Positions 1 through 9,403 of a stretch of DNA of 64,000 nucleotides are shown here, in pieces. The stretch lies in contig NZ_OY764327.1 of assembly GCF_963668385.1 (NCBI RefSeq), positions 496,001 through 560,000 on the forward strand, read 5' to 3'. This stretch comes from an uncultured Carboxylicivirga sp. Its GTDB lineage: Bacteria > Bacteroidota > Bacteroidia > Bacteroidales > Marinilabiliaceae. The translations under genes were made by a program, and so were the position numbers. The notes beneath the pieces were generated by a model. It was not told the origin of the DNA. It saw only the letters and a program-made list of their open reading frames with translations, and did no database searches. The stretch's first letter is position 1; each line of letters opens with the position of its first letter.

Positions 1-1
1 G

Positions 2-2026
2 GATATTCCTTATATGTTGAGCCTTACACCATCGGCTGTATCAACTTCGGAAACCGGAACAGGTATTGGATATACAGCCTTACGCATACGGGGTACTGAT
101 CCTACCCGTATTAATGTTACAGTTAACGGGGTACCACTAAACGACTCCGAAAGTCAGGGAGTATATTGGGTTAACATGCCCGATTTTGCATCGTCGGTTG
201 ACGAAGTGCAGGTGCAGCGTGGTGTGGGAACCAGTACCAACGGTGCGGCTGCCTTTGGTGCAACTATTAACTTTCAAACCACCTCAATCAATTCCGATCC
301 ATACTCAACTATTGAGAGTACTGCCGGATCGTTCAATACTTTTATCAACTCAATTAATGCTGGTACTGGTTTACTTGATGATAAATACAGTTTTGATGTT
401 CGATATTCGAAATTGAATTCGGATGGATACATTGATTATGCTTTTTCCGATCATCAATCATTATTTGTAAGCGGAAGCATGCTAACCAACAATGGTTTGT
501 TAAAAATGAACATCATTCATGGCGAACAACATACAGGTATTAGCTGGTGGGGAGTACCACAGGAGATGTTGGATGAAAACAGAACCTACAATCCAGCGGG
601 TCAGTACACCGATGAGTTTGGAAACAGCCGTTATTACAAAGATCAAACCGACAATTACAAGCAAACACACTACCAATTGTTTTATTCACACGCGGTTAAT
701 CAACGTTTGAATTTAAACGGAGCATTGCACTACACACAGGGCGAAGGCTATTTTGAACAATACAAAGAAGACGAAAACTTTGGTGATTACAACTGGACTC
801 CGATTGAAATAGGAGGCGAAACTATTTCATCAACCGATCTGATTCGTCAGAAATGGATGAAAAACGACTTTTACGGTTTTACAGCATCAGCCAATTACAA
901 TACCGATGATGTAGACCTATCGTTTGGTGGAGGCTGGAACCGATACGATGGTGATCACTTTGGCGAAGTAATCTGGGCCCGTTATGCAGGAACTTCAGAA
1001 AAAGGAGATCAATGGTATTTTAACAATGGTACCAAAACCGACTATAACGTGTATGCTAAATTAAACTGGCATCCAGGTAACAAGTTAAATACTTTTGTTG
1101 ATTTGCAAATGCGCCATATCGATTATGACTTAACGGGTAATGACGATGATTTATCGGACATGCTACAATCGCATCAGTACAGTTTTTTCAACCCTAAAGC
1201 TGGTGTTTTTTACGATATTGATCAAAAACAACAAGGGTATTTCTCGGTAGGAATATCTAATCGCGAACCAACACGTACCAACTTTAAAGATGCCAATGGC
1301 GACCCTGATGCAACTCCAAAGGCTGAACAACTAATCGACTTTGAGGCTGGATATCATTACAAATCATCAGGCTTTTCGGCAAGTGTCAACTTCTTTTACA
1401 TGCTTTATAATGATCAATTGGTTCCTACCGGCCAAAAAAGCAGCGTGGGCTACGATGTAATGACCAACGTAAAAGACAGCTACCGCAGAGGTGTTGAAAT
1501 TGCTTTTGGAGCTAAACTTCTTAAAGGACTTACCTGGGATGGTAACTTCTCGTTAAGTTCTAACAAAATTAGAAACTTTGTACAAACTTTTGAGGTAGTA
1601 GATGAGAACTGGACCCCGGTTGATGAAAAAACATTTGACTTGGGTACCACCGACATTGCTTACTCGCCCGATATGATTGGAAGCAGTATTTTAAGTTACG
1701 CTCCGGTTAAATCAGTTAAGCTAAGCTTAATATCGAAGTATGTAGGCGAACAGTATTTCGATAATACATCCAGCGATGAACGGAAACTGGATAGTTACTT
1801 TGTTAATAATTTACGTGTCGACTATAGTTTATTTCCATCGTTTGCCAAAGAAATTAACTTGCAATTACTGGTTAATAACTTATTTAATCTCGAATACGAA
1901 AACAATGCCTATGGCGGGTTATCGTATGTTAGAGATGCACAGGGGAACGACTCTCCAAGCGGATGGGCCTATTATTATCCGCAGGCCGGCACCAACTTTA
2001 TGGTAAAGCTTGCCCTCAAATTCTAG
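2..2026 (+). CDS. TonB-dependent receptor, 5' end cut off by the window edge
   Basis: The reading frame is open to the left edge (codons for DIPY precede the first ATG at 14), so that ATG is internal and the signal peptide, carboxypeptidase-like domain and start of the plug lie outside. What remains is the second half of the plug (RGTDPTRINVTVNGVPL, then VQRGVGTSTNGAAAFGATINF, residues about 27-88 from the ATG) and a complete outer-membrane beta-barrel ending in the aromatic KLALKF. By family knowledge it imports a bound ligand (siderophore, cobalamin, glycan or similar) using TonB energy; the substrate cannot be read from the sequence. No SusD-like partner follows. A good hairpin terminator follows the stop, so it is the last gene of its transcript. 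Confidence 0.93.
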   Translation, partial: DIPYMLSLTPSAVSTSETGTGIGYTALRIRGTDPTRINVTVNGVPLNDSESQGVYWVNMPDFASSVDEVQVQRGVGTSTNGAAAFGATINFQTTSINSDPYSTIESTAGSFNTFINSINAGTGLLDDKYSFDVRYSKLNSDGYIDYAFSDHQSLFVSGSMLTNNGLLKMNIIHGEQHTGISWWGVPQEMLDENRTYNPAGQYTDEFGNSRYYKDQTDNYKQTHYQLFYSHAVNQRLNLNGALHYTQGEGYFEQYKEDENFGDYNWTPIEIGGETISSTDLIRQKWMKNDFYGFTASANYNTDDVDLSFGGGWNRYDGDHFGEVIWARYAGTSEKGDQWYFNNGTKTDYNVYAKLNWHPGNKLNTFVDLQMRHIDYDLTGNDDDLSDMLQSHQYSFFNPKAGVFYDIDQKQQGYFSVGISNREPTRTNFKDANGDPDATPKAEQLIDFEAGYHYKSSGFSASVNFFYMLYNDQLVPTGQKSSVGYDVMTNVKDSYRRGVEIAFGAKLLKGLTWDGNFSLSSNKIRNFVQTFEVVDENWTPVDEKTFDLGTTDIAYSPDMIGSSILSYAPVKSVKLSLISKYVGEQYFDNTSSDERKLDSYFVNNLRVDYSLFPSFAKEINLQLLVNNLFNLEYENNAYGGLSYVRDAQGNDSPSGWAYYYPQAGTNFMVKLALKF

Positions 2027-2053
2027 TCTTTCACTATTCCCGATTATACTCCT

Positions 2054-2092
2054 CTCCTGTATTCTAACATAACTGAGTACAGGAGTTTTTTT
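2054..2092 (+). terminator. Rho-independent terminator after the TonB receptor
   Basis: Perfect 8-bp stem CTCCTGTA / TACAGGAG (2054-2061 with 2078-2085) followed by seven T. It lies 28 bp after the receptor stop codon. Confidence 0.8.
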
Positions 2093-2270
2093 ATGCATAT
2101 GGGTAACTACTCCATCTACATACCGCCCAAAGTCTCTGGAAAATATAATTACAAATCATTTGATTATTGGAGCATTATCACAATTAAAAAAATATTGCTA
2201 ATTATCATATTTTGTGATTTGATGGATGCTTAGTTTTGCTACAAAATCAGATACCGTTAGCAAACAAAAG

Positions 2271-3548
2271 ATGAACAACACTGATCTACATTCGGCCTAC
2301 ATCAATATTCTTCATGAAGAATTAATGCCGGCCATGGGCTGTACCGAACCTATTGCCATTGCCTATGCTGCTGCCATGGCTAAAAAAGTGCTTGATCAAT
2401 TGCCTGATCGAATTGTTATTGAGGCAAGTGACAACATCATTAAAAATGTAAAAAGCGTAGTGGTACCCAACACCGGAAATCTCAAAGGAATTCAAGCAGC
2501 TGCTGTAGCAGGTATTATTGCCGGCGATTCAGACAAGGTACTGGAAGTAATTTCTGTTGTTAATGATGATGAACGAGCAGCAATGAAAGAGTATCTATCG
2601 TCAAAAGACATTTCTGTTAAAGCTTCGCAAAGTGGTTTAATTTTCGATATTACCATCCATGCTTATTGTGGTAATTCTTCGGCTACGGTTCAAATCACCC
2701 ATTTTCATACCAATATTACGCGCATTGTTAAAAACAACGAAGTGTTGCGTATGAACAGCGACTGCGACGAAATAAATATGTCGGCCAACACTGATCGTTC
2801 CCTTATGTCGGTTCAGGGTATTATTGATTATGCCGAATCGGCAGACCTTTCGAAGGTAAAAGATGTCTTGCAACAACAAATAGACTTTAACTATACTATT
2901 GCACAGGAAGGAATCAGAAACAACTGGGGAGCCAACGTAGGTAGTGTGTTATTAAACACCTGGGGAAACGACATTAAAAACCGAGCCAGAGCCTTTGCTG
3001 CAGCCGGATCCGATGCTCGAATGAGTGGTTGCGAACTACCGGTAATGATTGTATCGGGCAGTGGAAATCAAGGACTAACCGCATCGGTACCCGTTATCGA
3101 ATATGCCAAAGAGTTGCAGGTTGATAAAGATACACTATATCGTGCTTTACTAATAGCTAACCTTGTCACCATCCACCAAAAAACAGGTATCGGAAGATTA
3201 TCGGCCTATTGTGGAGCCATTTCAGCAGGAGTTGGTGCAGGTGCCGGCATTGCCTGGTTAAAAGGAGGCAGTTACAAAGAGGTAGCTCACACCATTGTTA
3301 ACGCATTGGCCATTGTGTCGGGTATTGTTTGCGATGGAGCAAAACCCTCTTGTGCTGGCAAAATTGCATCGGCTGTTGAAGCCGGTATCTTAGGTTACGA
3401 GATGTATAACAACGGTCAACAGTTTTACGGTGGCGACGGAATAGTGGTAAAAGGGGTTGAGAATACCATTAAAAACATTGGTCGCTTAGGTAAAATTGGA
3501 ATGCGCGAAACCGATCAGGAAATTATTAAAATGATGTTGGGTAATTAA
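2271..3548 (+). CDS. cyuA: L-cysteine desulfidase / serine dehydratase-alpha-like (UPF0597, CyuA/YhaM family)
   Basis: Breaks down L-cysteine to pyruvate, ammonia and sulfide with a [4Fe-4S] cluster, cytoplasmic. The start chosen is the ATG at 2271 (425 aa) because the family begins right at MNNTDLHSAYINILHEELMP; an upstream ATG at 2226 would add 15 residues that do not look conserved. Motif GCTEP holds C24, and C314, C354 and C361 (in AYCGAIS and VCDGAKPSC) have exactly the 40- and 7-residue spacing of the cluster cysteines I recall for the archaeal L-cysteine desulfidase, with C24 in the place of the catalytic Cys25. Single gene with a terminator-like hairpin after it. The E. coli homologue is part of cysteine detoxification; the same role here is inference. 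An oxygen-labile cluster fits an anaerobic or microaerobic host. Confidence 0.88.
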   Translation: MNNTDLHSAYINILHEELMPAMGCTEPIAIAYAAAMAKKVLDQLPDRIVIEASDNIIKNVKSVVVPNTGNLKGIQAAAVAGIIAGDSDKVLEVISVVNDDERAAMKEYLSSKDISVKASQSGLIFDITIHAYCGNSSATVQITHFHTNITRIVKNNEVLRMNSDCDEINMSANTDRSLMSVQGIIDYAESADLSKVKDVLQQQIDFNYTIAQEGIRNNWGANVGSVLLNTWGNDIKNRARAFAAAGSDARMSGCELPVMIVSGSGNQGLTASVPVIEYAKELQVDKDTLYRALLIANLVTIHQKTGIGRLSAYCGAISAGVGAGAGIAWLKGGSYKEVAHTIVNALAIVSGIVCDGAKPSCAGKIASAVEAGILGYEMYNNGQQFYGGDGIVVKGVENTIKNIGRLGKIGMRETDQEIIKMMLGN

Positions 3549-3563
3549 ATTCAGATATAACCG

Positions 3564-3584
3564 GGCTAACATATTTTGTTAGCC
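3564..3584 (+). terminator. Hairpin between convergent genes, probable terminator of the desulfidase gene
   Basis: Perfect 8-bp stem GGCTAACA / TGTTAGCC with a 5-nt loop, followed by a T-rich stretch (TCCTTATTATTCTTTT) on the plus strand. It sits between two genes that point at each other; on the minus strand no good T-run follows. Confidence 0.6.
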
Positions 3585-3590
3585 TCCTTA

Positions 3591-4991
3591 TTATTCTTTT
3601 ACAGGAAACAAAACACTAAACTCAGAGCCTCTTCCCAATTTACTTTTAACGTTTAATTCGCAATTATTTAATTCCAAAAACTCCTTACAAATTAACAAGC
3701 CCAATCCCATACCTCGCTCGGCATTTGTTCCGTACGATATCCTTTTGTTTTGTTTAAATAGCTCTGTAATGATTACATCATCCATACCAATACCATTGTC
3801 AGTAATTGTAAGCACTACCTGATTATTTATAACCTCATTGTACAAAGTAATGCTGCCATTATTTGGAGTAAACTTAATGGCATTACTAATCAAGTTTCTA
3901 ATAACGGTATCGATCATATCTCTGTCGGCATACACTTGTATATTTTCTGAACAATTATTAATTAGTTCTATTTTCTTATTTAATAGGTTTTGATAAAAGA
4001 GCTTTTGGTTGATATCCAGTAATTCGTTCAGAACAAACTCCGACATATTAGGTGTAATACTTCGAGTTTGTGCTTTAGCCCAATTTAAAAGATTCATTAA
4101 TAACACATCAATTCGATTAGCCGAGTGATGAATTATCTTTATATACTCCATTATTTTATCTGAACTTAATGAATCACCATTGAGTTGTAATACCTCAGTT
4201 AATCCAATGATCGACGAAAGGGGATTTTTGACATCATGGGCGATAATGGAGAAGAATTTATCCTTGGTATCATTGGCAATCTTTAACTCTTCTTTTTGAT
4301 TCGAAATGAGGCTTATATTAGATATTAGCTCATCATTTAATTCCATCATTTGTTCATGTTGTCGCGAAATTTCTTCCTGAGAATGCTCTAATTGTTCATT
4401 TACCGAAACTAACTTATTATTAAGATTAATAATATTCTTTTCCTTTTCGATGTTTATTTTATAAAACATATAGGAGACATAATAGGTGAGAATAAAACTG
4501 ATGATTATACTCTCAATTCTTATAATATGAGCTAATTCGTCGGGATAATTCATTATTGCCATACTAGGAATAAAACCAAATTCAGCTCCAGAAAAGAAAA
4601 ATATGCTTATAGAAAAATAGAACACCGAAATCCATAATCGCTTCGGGTGAGCCAGAGACAAAGCCAACAGTGAAAATATAAGTAAAAAATAATGTACTCC
4701 TGTTTCAGGGCCAACAATAAAAAATGTAAGGTTAATAAGAAAAATTACACTTAACCAAACAAATAGCCATCTAGCAAGAATATATCTGCCTTTTTTTAAA
4801 AAAGCATACAATAAGGCATGAATTGTAAGATAAAGACCAATTGTAATAATAACCGGTTTAAACTCATTTGCTCCATAAATCAAATAAAATATGAAATAAG
4901 CAAAGTATACAAAAAATGATACTACAATGCCTTTATGAAGAGTCAGACTCCTAAACTCCTTCTCAATCCTCTCTACTGAATCCAAAATCAA
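3591..4991 (-). CDS. Membrane-bound sensor histidine kinase
   Basis: 466 aa. Residues about 22-180 hold six hydrophobic segments, an integral-membrane sensor region without a periplasmic domain; residues 185-245 are a charged coiled coil; the HisKA domain carries H252 in IIAHDVKNPLSS; the HATPase domain has the N-box (RNLISNAIKFTPNNG), a G1 box DNGIGMDD and a G2 box ERGMGLGLLICKEF. It should autophosphorylate on H252 and pass the phosphate to a response regulator. No receiver domain and no regulator gene is adjacent, so its partner is unknown (orphan kinase). The catalytic boxes are typical of Bacteroidota multi-TM kinases. Confidence 0.9.
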   Translation of the reverse strand: MILDSVERIEKEFRSLTLHKGIVVSFFVYFAYFIFYLIYGANEFKPVIITIGLYLTIHALLYAFLKKGRYILARWLFVWLSVIFLINLTFFIVGPETGVHYFLLIFSLLALSLAHPKRLWISVFYFSISIFFFSGAEFGFIPSMAIMNYPDELAHIIRIESIIISFILTYYVSYMFYKINIEKEKNIINLNNKLVSVNEQLEHSQEEISRQHEQMMELNDELISNISLISNQKEELKIANDTKDKFFSIIAHDVKNPLSSIIGLTEVLQLNGDSLSSDKIMEYIKIIHHSANRIDVLLMNLLNWAKAQTRSITPNMSEFVLNELLDINQKLFYQNLLNKKIELINNCSENIQVYADRDMIDTVIRNLISNAIKFTPNNGSITLYNEVINNQVVLTITDNGIGMDDVIITELFKQNKRISYGTNAERGMGLGLLICKEFLELNNCELNVKSKLGRGSEFSVLFPVKE

Positions 4992-5231
4992 TCCCCCATT
5001 ATCTATTGCCTTCTCCCCATTTCAAAAGCAAACTAAAAAATACAGTTACACATATTGTATCGATTCTTATGCGCAACTAAATTTACACAAAAACTTCCCC
5101 TGATTTTTTCCTATACGTACCTATTGTAGTTGAGTTGCTTCTTTATTTAATAATTTAGATAAATTAATTTAAAAAAACAGTCTCTTTAAACCATTCATTA
5201 TAAACTTTTGTTAACAAGAAAAAGACCGCCT

Positions 5232-5723
5232 ATGTTATTTAGATATGGATATAATGCCAGGGATCATATTAATCAGCTTCCTGAGGAATTCAGAAAAGAA
5301 GATAATGTAAGAGACGAATTTGCAAAAGTTTTTAAAGATGTGATACTTCCTATATTAAAAGAAGGTAACAATCATCTTATGCTTCCCATTGACATTAATA
5401 ATCTAACCCGAAATTATGCTTTTTTGGTTATTAGTGCCATTCGGTCTTCTGTTGAAAAAGAAGATACCTCTCCATTATTTCGCATTAACGATGAAATAGC
5501 GGCGCTTGAATCATTCAATAAAAAATACCAACATATTATTGATAATAATCGAAGCAAGAAAGTTTTCAACAAAGTTCTTTCGCTGGCTAATGAAAAATTC
5601 CCGCAAGTAGTAGAACTATCGGAGGAAACCCAACACTTGTTAAGAGTAAACCTTGAGTGGCATCACATCACTTTTATGTCAGCTTTTTATCCTTCAATTG
5701 ATGATGAAGCTACTCAAAAATAA
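5232..5723 (+). CDS. Conserved-looking cytoplasmic protein of unknown function, 163 aa
   Basis: I do not recognise this family. The frame can be opened at a TTG at 5208, but the ATG at 5232 is preferred because a purine-rich AAGAAAAAGA lies just upstream. The product is mixed helical and charged, with no signal peptide or membrane segment, and ends EWHHITFMSAFYPSIDDEATQK. Its last 14 bp overlap the 3' end of the convergent GHL10 gene. It is preceded by about 240 bp of AT-rich non-coding sequence with no clear element. Real gene status rests on length, coding character and the tail-to-tail packing with a solid neighbour. Confidence 0.65.
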   Translation: MLFRYGYNARDHINQLPEEFRKEDNVRDEFAKVFKDVILPILKEGNNHLMLPIDINNLTRNYAFLVISAIRSSVEKEDTSPLFRINDEIAALESFNKKYQHIIDNNRSKKVFNKVLSLANEKFPQVVELSEETQHLLRVNLEWHHITFMSAFYPSIDDEATQK

Positions 5724-7212
5724 CCCCATTCGATTCTTGATTGGTTAAACTCAGAGAAGTTATAATGTATTGATATTTTTTTGGATCGGATTGCTTATCT
5801 AATTTCAACGCAAATTGATTACCACCGGTTACTGCAACAATTGTACGTACATCATCCAATTTGCTAACTTTTTTCTTCTTACATTTATAAATCACAAAGC
5901 CAATATTATCAATTCCTGGTTTCCATGATAATAGTAAAGAATCTTGCACAACATCCCATTGAGCCATTTCAGGCCTTTCTGGAATTATTTGCTTAACCCT
6001 GTTATTTTTGGGAGGTAAGGCCAAGTATCGATAATTTCGTTTCTGCAATCTCTCTTTAAATGCCAGCGGATTATTACGCATATATTTGGCACTATAAAAC
6101 ATGCTGCCGCCAATATTCTCCGATTTTCGTATTAATTTAACCTGCTTATCTATCTCTTTTGATTTTTGCCAGGCCTTCTCTTTCGATTCTGCATTTAGCT
6201 TATATAGTCCGTGGCCAATATACATTGGGCAACCATAAGTGTTTTTATCCCACCAGTTAACCAATATTTCATAATCGGCTACCGTTTTTCCAATGTGCCA
6301 GTATATTTGAGGTGTAACATAATCAATCCAGCCATTAGCCTGCCATTTTAAAACATCGGCATATAAATCATCGAAGTTGGTTTGTCCGGCTTTAGTTGCG
6401 GATCCTCTTACATCCATATCGTTATTTCGCCAAACGCCAAAAGGCGATATTCCAAACTCAACATAAGGATTTACCGACTTTATGGTATCATGTAACTGCT
6501 TAATGATTAAATCCACATTATCTCTTCGCCAATCTTCTTTTTGATCTGCTGTATATCCACGTGGATATAACTCAAATGCTTCTTGGTCGGGAAACTCCTT
6601 TCCATAAATACGATAAGGATAAAAATAATCGTCGAGATGTATACCATCAACCTCATACCTACGCAAAACATCGGCAACCACATTACAAACATGATTTCGT
6701 GTTTCGGGCAAGCCTGGATTGAAATAGGCTTTATTACCATACTTCACAAACCATTCGGGATGTTGTACAAATGGATTCGATGAAGAAATAGAACTTCTGG
6801 CGGTATCAAACACAGCTCTGTAAGGATTCATCCAAATATGAATATCCAATCCACGCTTTCTACATTCTTTTATTGTAAACTCCAAAGGATCGTAATATGG
6901 ATCAGGTACTTTCCCCTGCTCACCCATCAACCATTGCGACCATGGTTCCAAATCCGATTGATAAAAAGCATCGGTTGCAGGGCGGATCTGAAAAACAACA
7001 GTGTTAAAATGATATTGCTTTGCCAAATCCAATAATTGAATCATCTCCTTTTGTTGCATATTAGTTGATAAACCTTCACGCGATGGCCAATCGATATTAG
7101 CAACAGTGGCTATCCATACAGCTCTCATTTCGCGTTTTGGATATTTTTGTGCTTTCATAATAAAAGCGATACACACTATGTATAGAAACAGGACAAAAAT
7201 TCGTTTGATCAT
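5710..7212 (-). CDS. Secreted GHL10-type glycoside hydrolase-like protein (DUF187/YngK family)
   Basis: 500 aa from the ATG at 7212; a longer frame to 7266 would put 18 unlikely residues before the signal peptide MIKRIFVLFLYIVCIAFIMKA. The mature part opens with the family hallmark KREMRAVWIATVANIDWPS, then VFQIRPATDAFYQSDLEPWS, IWMNPYRAVF, VDGIHLDDYFYPY and WIDYVTPQIYWHIG, the conserved strands of a TIM barrel. The C-terminal 100 residues look like a fibronectin-III or similar beta domain. Known members of GHL10 act or are predicted to act on polysaccharide or peptidoglycan; the substrate here is unknown. Conserved acids in HLDDYF fit a glycosidase active site (inference). It is separated from trxB by a terminator. 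Confidence 0.88.
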   Translation of the reverse strand: MIKRIFVLFLYIVCIAFIMKAQKYPKREMRAVWIATVANIDWPSREGLSTNMQQKEMIQLLDLAKQYHFNTVVFQIRPATDAFYQSDLEPWSQWLMGEQGKVPDPYYDPLEFTIKECRKRGLDIHIWMNPYRAVFDTARSSISSSNPFVQHPEWFVKYGNKAYFNPGLPETRNHVCNVVADVLRRYEVDGIHLDDYFYPYRIYGKEFPDQEAFELYPRGYTADQKEDWRRDNVDLIIKQLHDTIKSVNPYVEFGISPFGVWRNNDMDVRGSATKAGQTNFDDLYADVLKWQANGWIDYVTPQIYWHIGKTVADYEILVNWWDKNTYGCPMYIGHGLYKLNAESKEKAWQKSKEIDKQVKLIRKSENIGGSMFYSAKYMRNNPLAFKERLQKRNYRYLALPPKNNRVKQIIPERPEMAQWDVVQDSLLLSWKPGIDNIGFVIYKCKKKKVSKLDDVRTIVAVTGGNQFALKLDKQSDPKKYQYIITSLSLTNQESNGVIFE

Positions 7213-7265
7213 ATCAGATATTAAAAAAAAGCCATTATGGCTTGAAGATAACCAATGCAAGCACA

Positions 7266-7296
7266 TAAAAAAAGGGAAAGCAACGCCCTCCCTTTC
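7266..7296 (-). terminator. Rho-independent terminator of trxB
   Basis: Stem AAAGGGA (7271-7277) with TCCCTTT (7289-7295). Read on the minus strand the hairpin is followed by a run of T (plus-strand A-run 7267-7273), 20 bp after the trxB stop. Confidence 0.75.
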
Positions 7297-7315
7297 TTAT
7301 TTATATAAGTAATTA

Positions 7316-8317
7316 TTATTCTTGCTCTGCTAAAAAGCGCTCTGCATCGATAGCAGCCATACAGCCCGAACCGGCTGCTGTAACAGCTTGACGATATTGG
7401 TCATCTTGAACATCACCACATGCAAATACTCCTTCTACATTTGTTTTTGAGGTACCTGGAACCGTTTTAATATACCCTACTTCATTGGTATCGATATAAT
7501 CAGCAAAAACCTCTGAGTTTGGTTTATGACCAATTCCTAAGAAGAATCCATCAATGGCAATTTTTACTTCCTCTTCTTCAGGGGTTCCCATATTCTTAAC
7601 TAATGTAGCGCCTTCTACTACTCCATCTCCATATAATCCTTTGGTTTGATGTTTCCAAAGTATTTCAATATTCTCAGCTTTCATCACACGATCCTGCATC
7701 ACTTTCGAAGCACGCAACTCGTCACGACGAACAATTAAATAAACTTTTTTGGTTAAAGCTGAAAGATACAAAGCTTCTTCACAGGCAGTATCTCCACCTC
7801 CAACAACAGCTACATCTTTACCTCTGTAGAAAAATCCATCACAAGTAGCACAAGCCGAAACTCCAGAACCTGCATATTTAGTTTCATCTGGCAGTCCCAG
7901 GTATTTAGCTGTTGCGCCAGTTGCAATAATCAATGCTTCAGCCTCTACAATTTTACTATCATCGATAGTAACTTTAAATGGACGTGTTGACAAGTCAGTT
8001 TTAGTAGCAAGACCAAAACGAATATCTGTTCCAAAACGCTCCGCTTGTTTTTTCAAGTCTTCCATCATTTCTGGTCCGGTAATACCTGATGGATAACCAG
8101 GGAAGTTTTCAACTTCGGTTGTGGTTGTTAACTGACCTCCCGGTTGCAATCCTTCGTACATTACAGGGCTAAGGTTGGCTCGAGCTGCGTATATGGCAGC
8201 TGTATATCCAGCTGGACCTGATCCTATTATTAATACTTTAACTTTTTCTACTTCTGCATTTTCGTTATTATCTTTTTTTGGAGCACTTAAATCCTCCATT
8301 TTTCCGAACAGTGCCAT
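7316..8317 (-). CDS. trxB: Thioredoxin-disulfide reductase
   Basis: 333 aa NADPH-dependent flavoprotein that reduces thioredoxin. The FAD-binding GSGPAG is at residues 32-37, the redox-active CATC at 156-159 (SACATCDGFF), the NADPH-binding VVGGGDTACEEA follows, and GVFACGDVQD near the C-terminus is the second FAD motif. It carries about 25 extra residues before the first beta strand (MALFGKMEDLSAPKK..., Lys/Glu/Asn rich), which is not part of the catalytic fold. Monocistronic: terminator behind it and a 141-bp AT-rich gap before the DUF4249 gene. No thioredoxin gene is adjacent. Confidence 0.96.
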   Translation of the reverse strand: MALFGKMEDLSAPKKDNNENAEVEKVKVLIIGSGPAGYTAAIYAARANLSPVMYEGLQPGGQLTTTTEVENFPGYPSGITGPEMMEDLKKQAERFGTDIRFGLATKTDLSTRPFKVTIDDSKIVEAEALIIATGATAKYLGLPDETKYAGSGVSACATCDGFFYRGKDVAVVGGGDTACEEALYLSALTKKVYLIVRRDELRASKVMQDRVMKAENIEILWKHQTKGLYGDGVVEGATLVKNMGTPEEEEVKIAIDGFFLGIGHKPNSEVFADYIDTNEVGYIKTVPGTSKTNVEGVFACGDVQDDQYRQAVTAAGSGCMAAIDAERFLAEQE

Positions 8318-8458
8318 AATATGTATGTATTTATATTCTTAAATAAAATCTTTAATTCTGTTTTTCAAATTTTATGCCGTTAGCTAATTTTGTATTCTTT
8401 ATTCAAAATTACTGACATGTCATCCGGTTATCTGACAAAACATCAGTATTTTTTGCTA

Positions 8459-9403
8459 TTACCTATACAACACCAATGAATCTATATCAAAAGACATCCC
8501 AGATACTAAACCTAAACCTCCTTCAATGTTATTATGAATTCGGACAGGATCAAAAATGGGCAATCCATCATACAAGCCCTCATAACCAGCTGATAATATC
8601 CTACTTCTTAAATATGTATAATAATCGTCGGTATGATGATACAAATAAATCGAAATCTTTATCTTTTCTTCATAATAATCAAAGAACAGATAATCTTCCG
8701 GAATGTTGACATTAATGGTGTAAGATATTCCATTTAACAAATCATCGGAGAATAATCCCTGAAAATTTAAACCTTGTAATAAACTACCACTTTGGTCTCT
8801 CTGAATAAAAACAGGATCATCCTTATCAAACTCAACAATTTTATTAGTATAATAAGCTCGTTCTCCAATATGTCCATATCCCTCTCGGATAATATATAAT
8901 TGGTAAAAGTTATCCATATCTCCAGGGTCGGAAAATGTAATTTTCGTTTTAAGAAATTGTTCTTGCCCTCCTTCTCCATAACTATAATGAACCGTACTAG
9001 TATCAATATCTGTTATTGGAATATTTATAGGAATATACGATTTCACTCTTATTGTATCACCCTCTCTTTCAAAAGCCTCAATATCTATTTGATCGCCATA
9101 ACTAAAACTAAACTCTTTCCAAAGACTCCAAACAGTATCTGAAGGTAGAATATACGTTCCCTGATTCTCACCATTAATTGATATTCTGAATCGAGCATTT
9201 TCTACTTGCTTATAATTAGGTACAGATAAAATACTCTGGCTCTTACTAAAATGAAGATTTAAGGTGCTATCAGGATAAATAAAAGAATACATTACAAGCT
9301 GATCAGGCTGATCATTCAATTTAATTGCAATATCTTTTTCGCAAGAAAAAAATATCAGAATCAAGGGAATGACTAAATAATATAGTATTGATCTATTCTT
9401 CAT
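8459..9403 (-). CDS. DUF4249-family outer-membrane lipoprotein
   Basis: 314 aa. The N-terminus is a lipoprotein signal (LILIFFSC, lipidated Cys21) followed by the typical EKDIAIKLNDQPDQLVMYSFIYPDS start of the DUF4249 family. The rest is beta-rich. The start codon directly abuts the stop of the TonB receptor gene, the standard arrangement in Bacteroidota, where DUF4249 proteins are co-transcribed with a TonB receptor. It probably helps that receptor at the cell surface; the exact role of DUF4249 is not known to me. Last gene of the sigma/FecR/receptor set. Confidence 0.85.
   Translation of the reverse strand: MKNRSILYYLVIPLILIFFSCEKDIAIKLNDQPDQLVMYSFIYPDSTLNLHFSKSQSILSVPNYKQVENARFRISINGENQGTYILPSDTVWSLWKEFSFSYGDQIDIEAFEREGDTIRVKSYIPINIPITDIDTSTVHYSYGEGGQEQFLKTKITFSDPGDMDNFYQLYIIREGYGHIGERAYYTNKIVEFDKDDPVFIQRDQSGSLLQGLNFQGLFSDDLLNGISYTINVNIPEDYLFFDYYEEKIKISIYLYHHTDDYYTYLRSRILSAGYEGLYDGLPIFDPVRIHNNIEGGLGLVSGMSFDIDSLVLYR

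Noticed and set aside
14-16. ATG at 14 as the start of the first TonB receptor
   Set aside because: The frame is open to the window edge and the text before it (DIPY) continues the plug domain, so the gene is simply cut off.
8318-8458. Promoter CAAAATTA / CAAA for trxB on the minus strand
   Set aside because: The -7-like match is good but the spacing to the next CAAA is 23 bp, outside the usual range; not enough to call.
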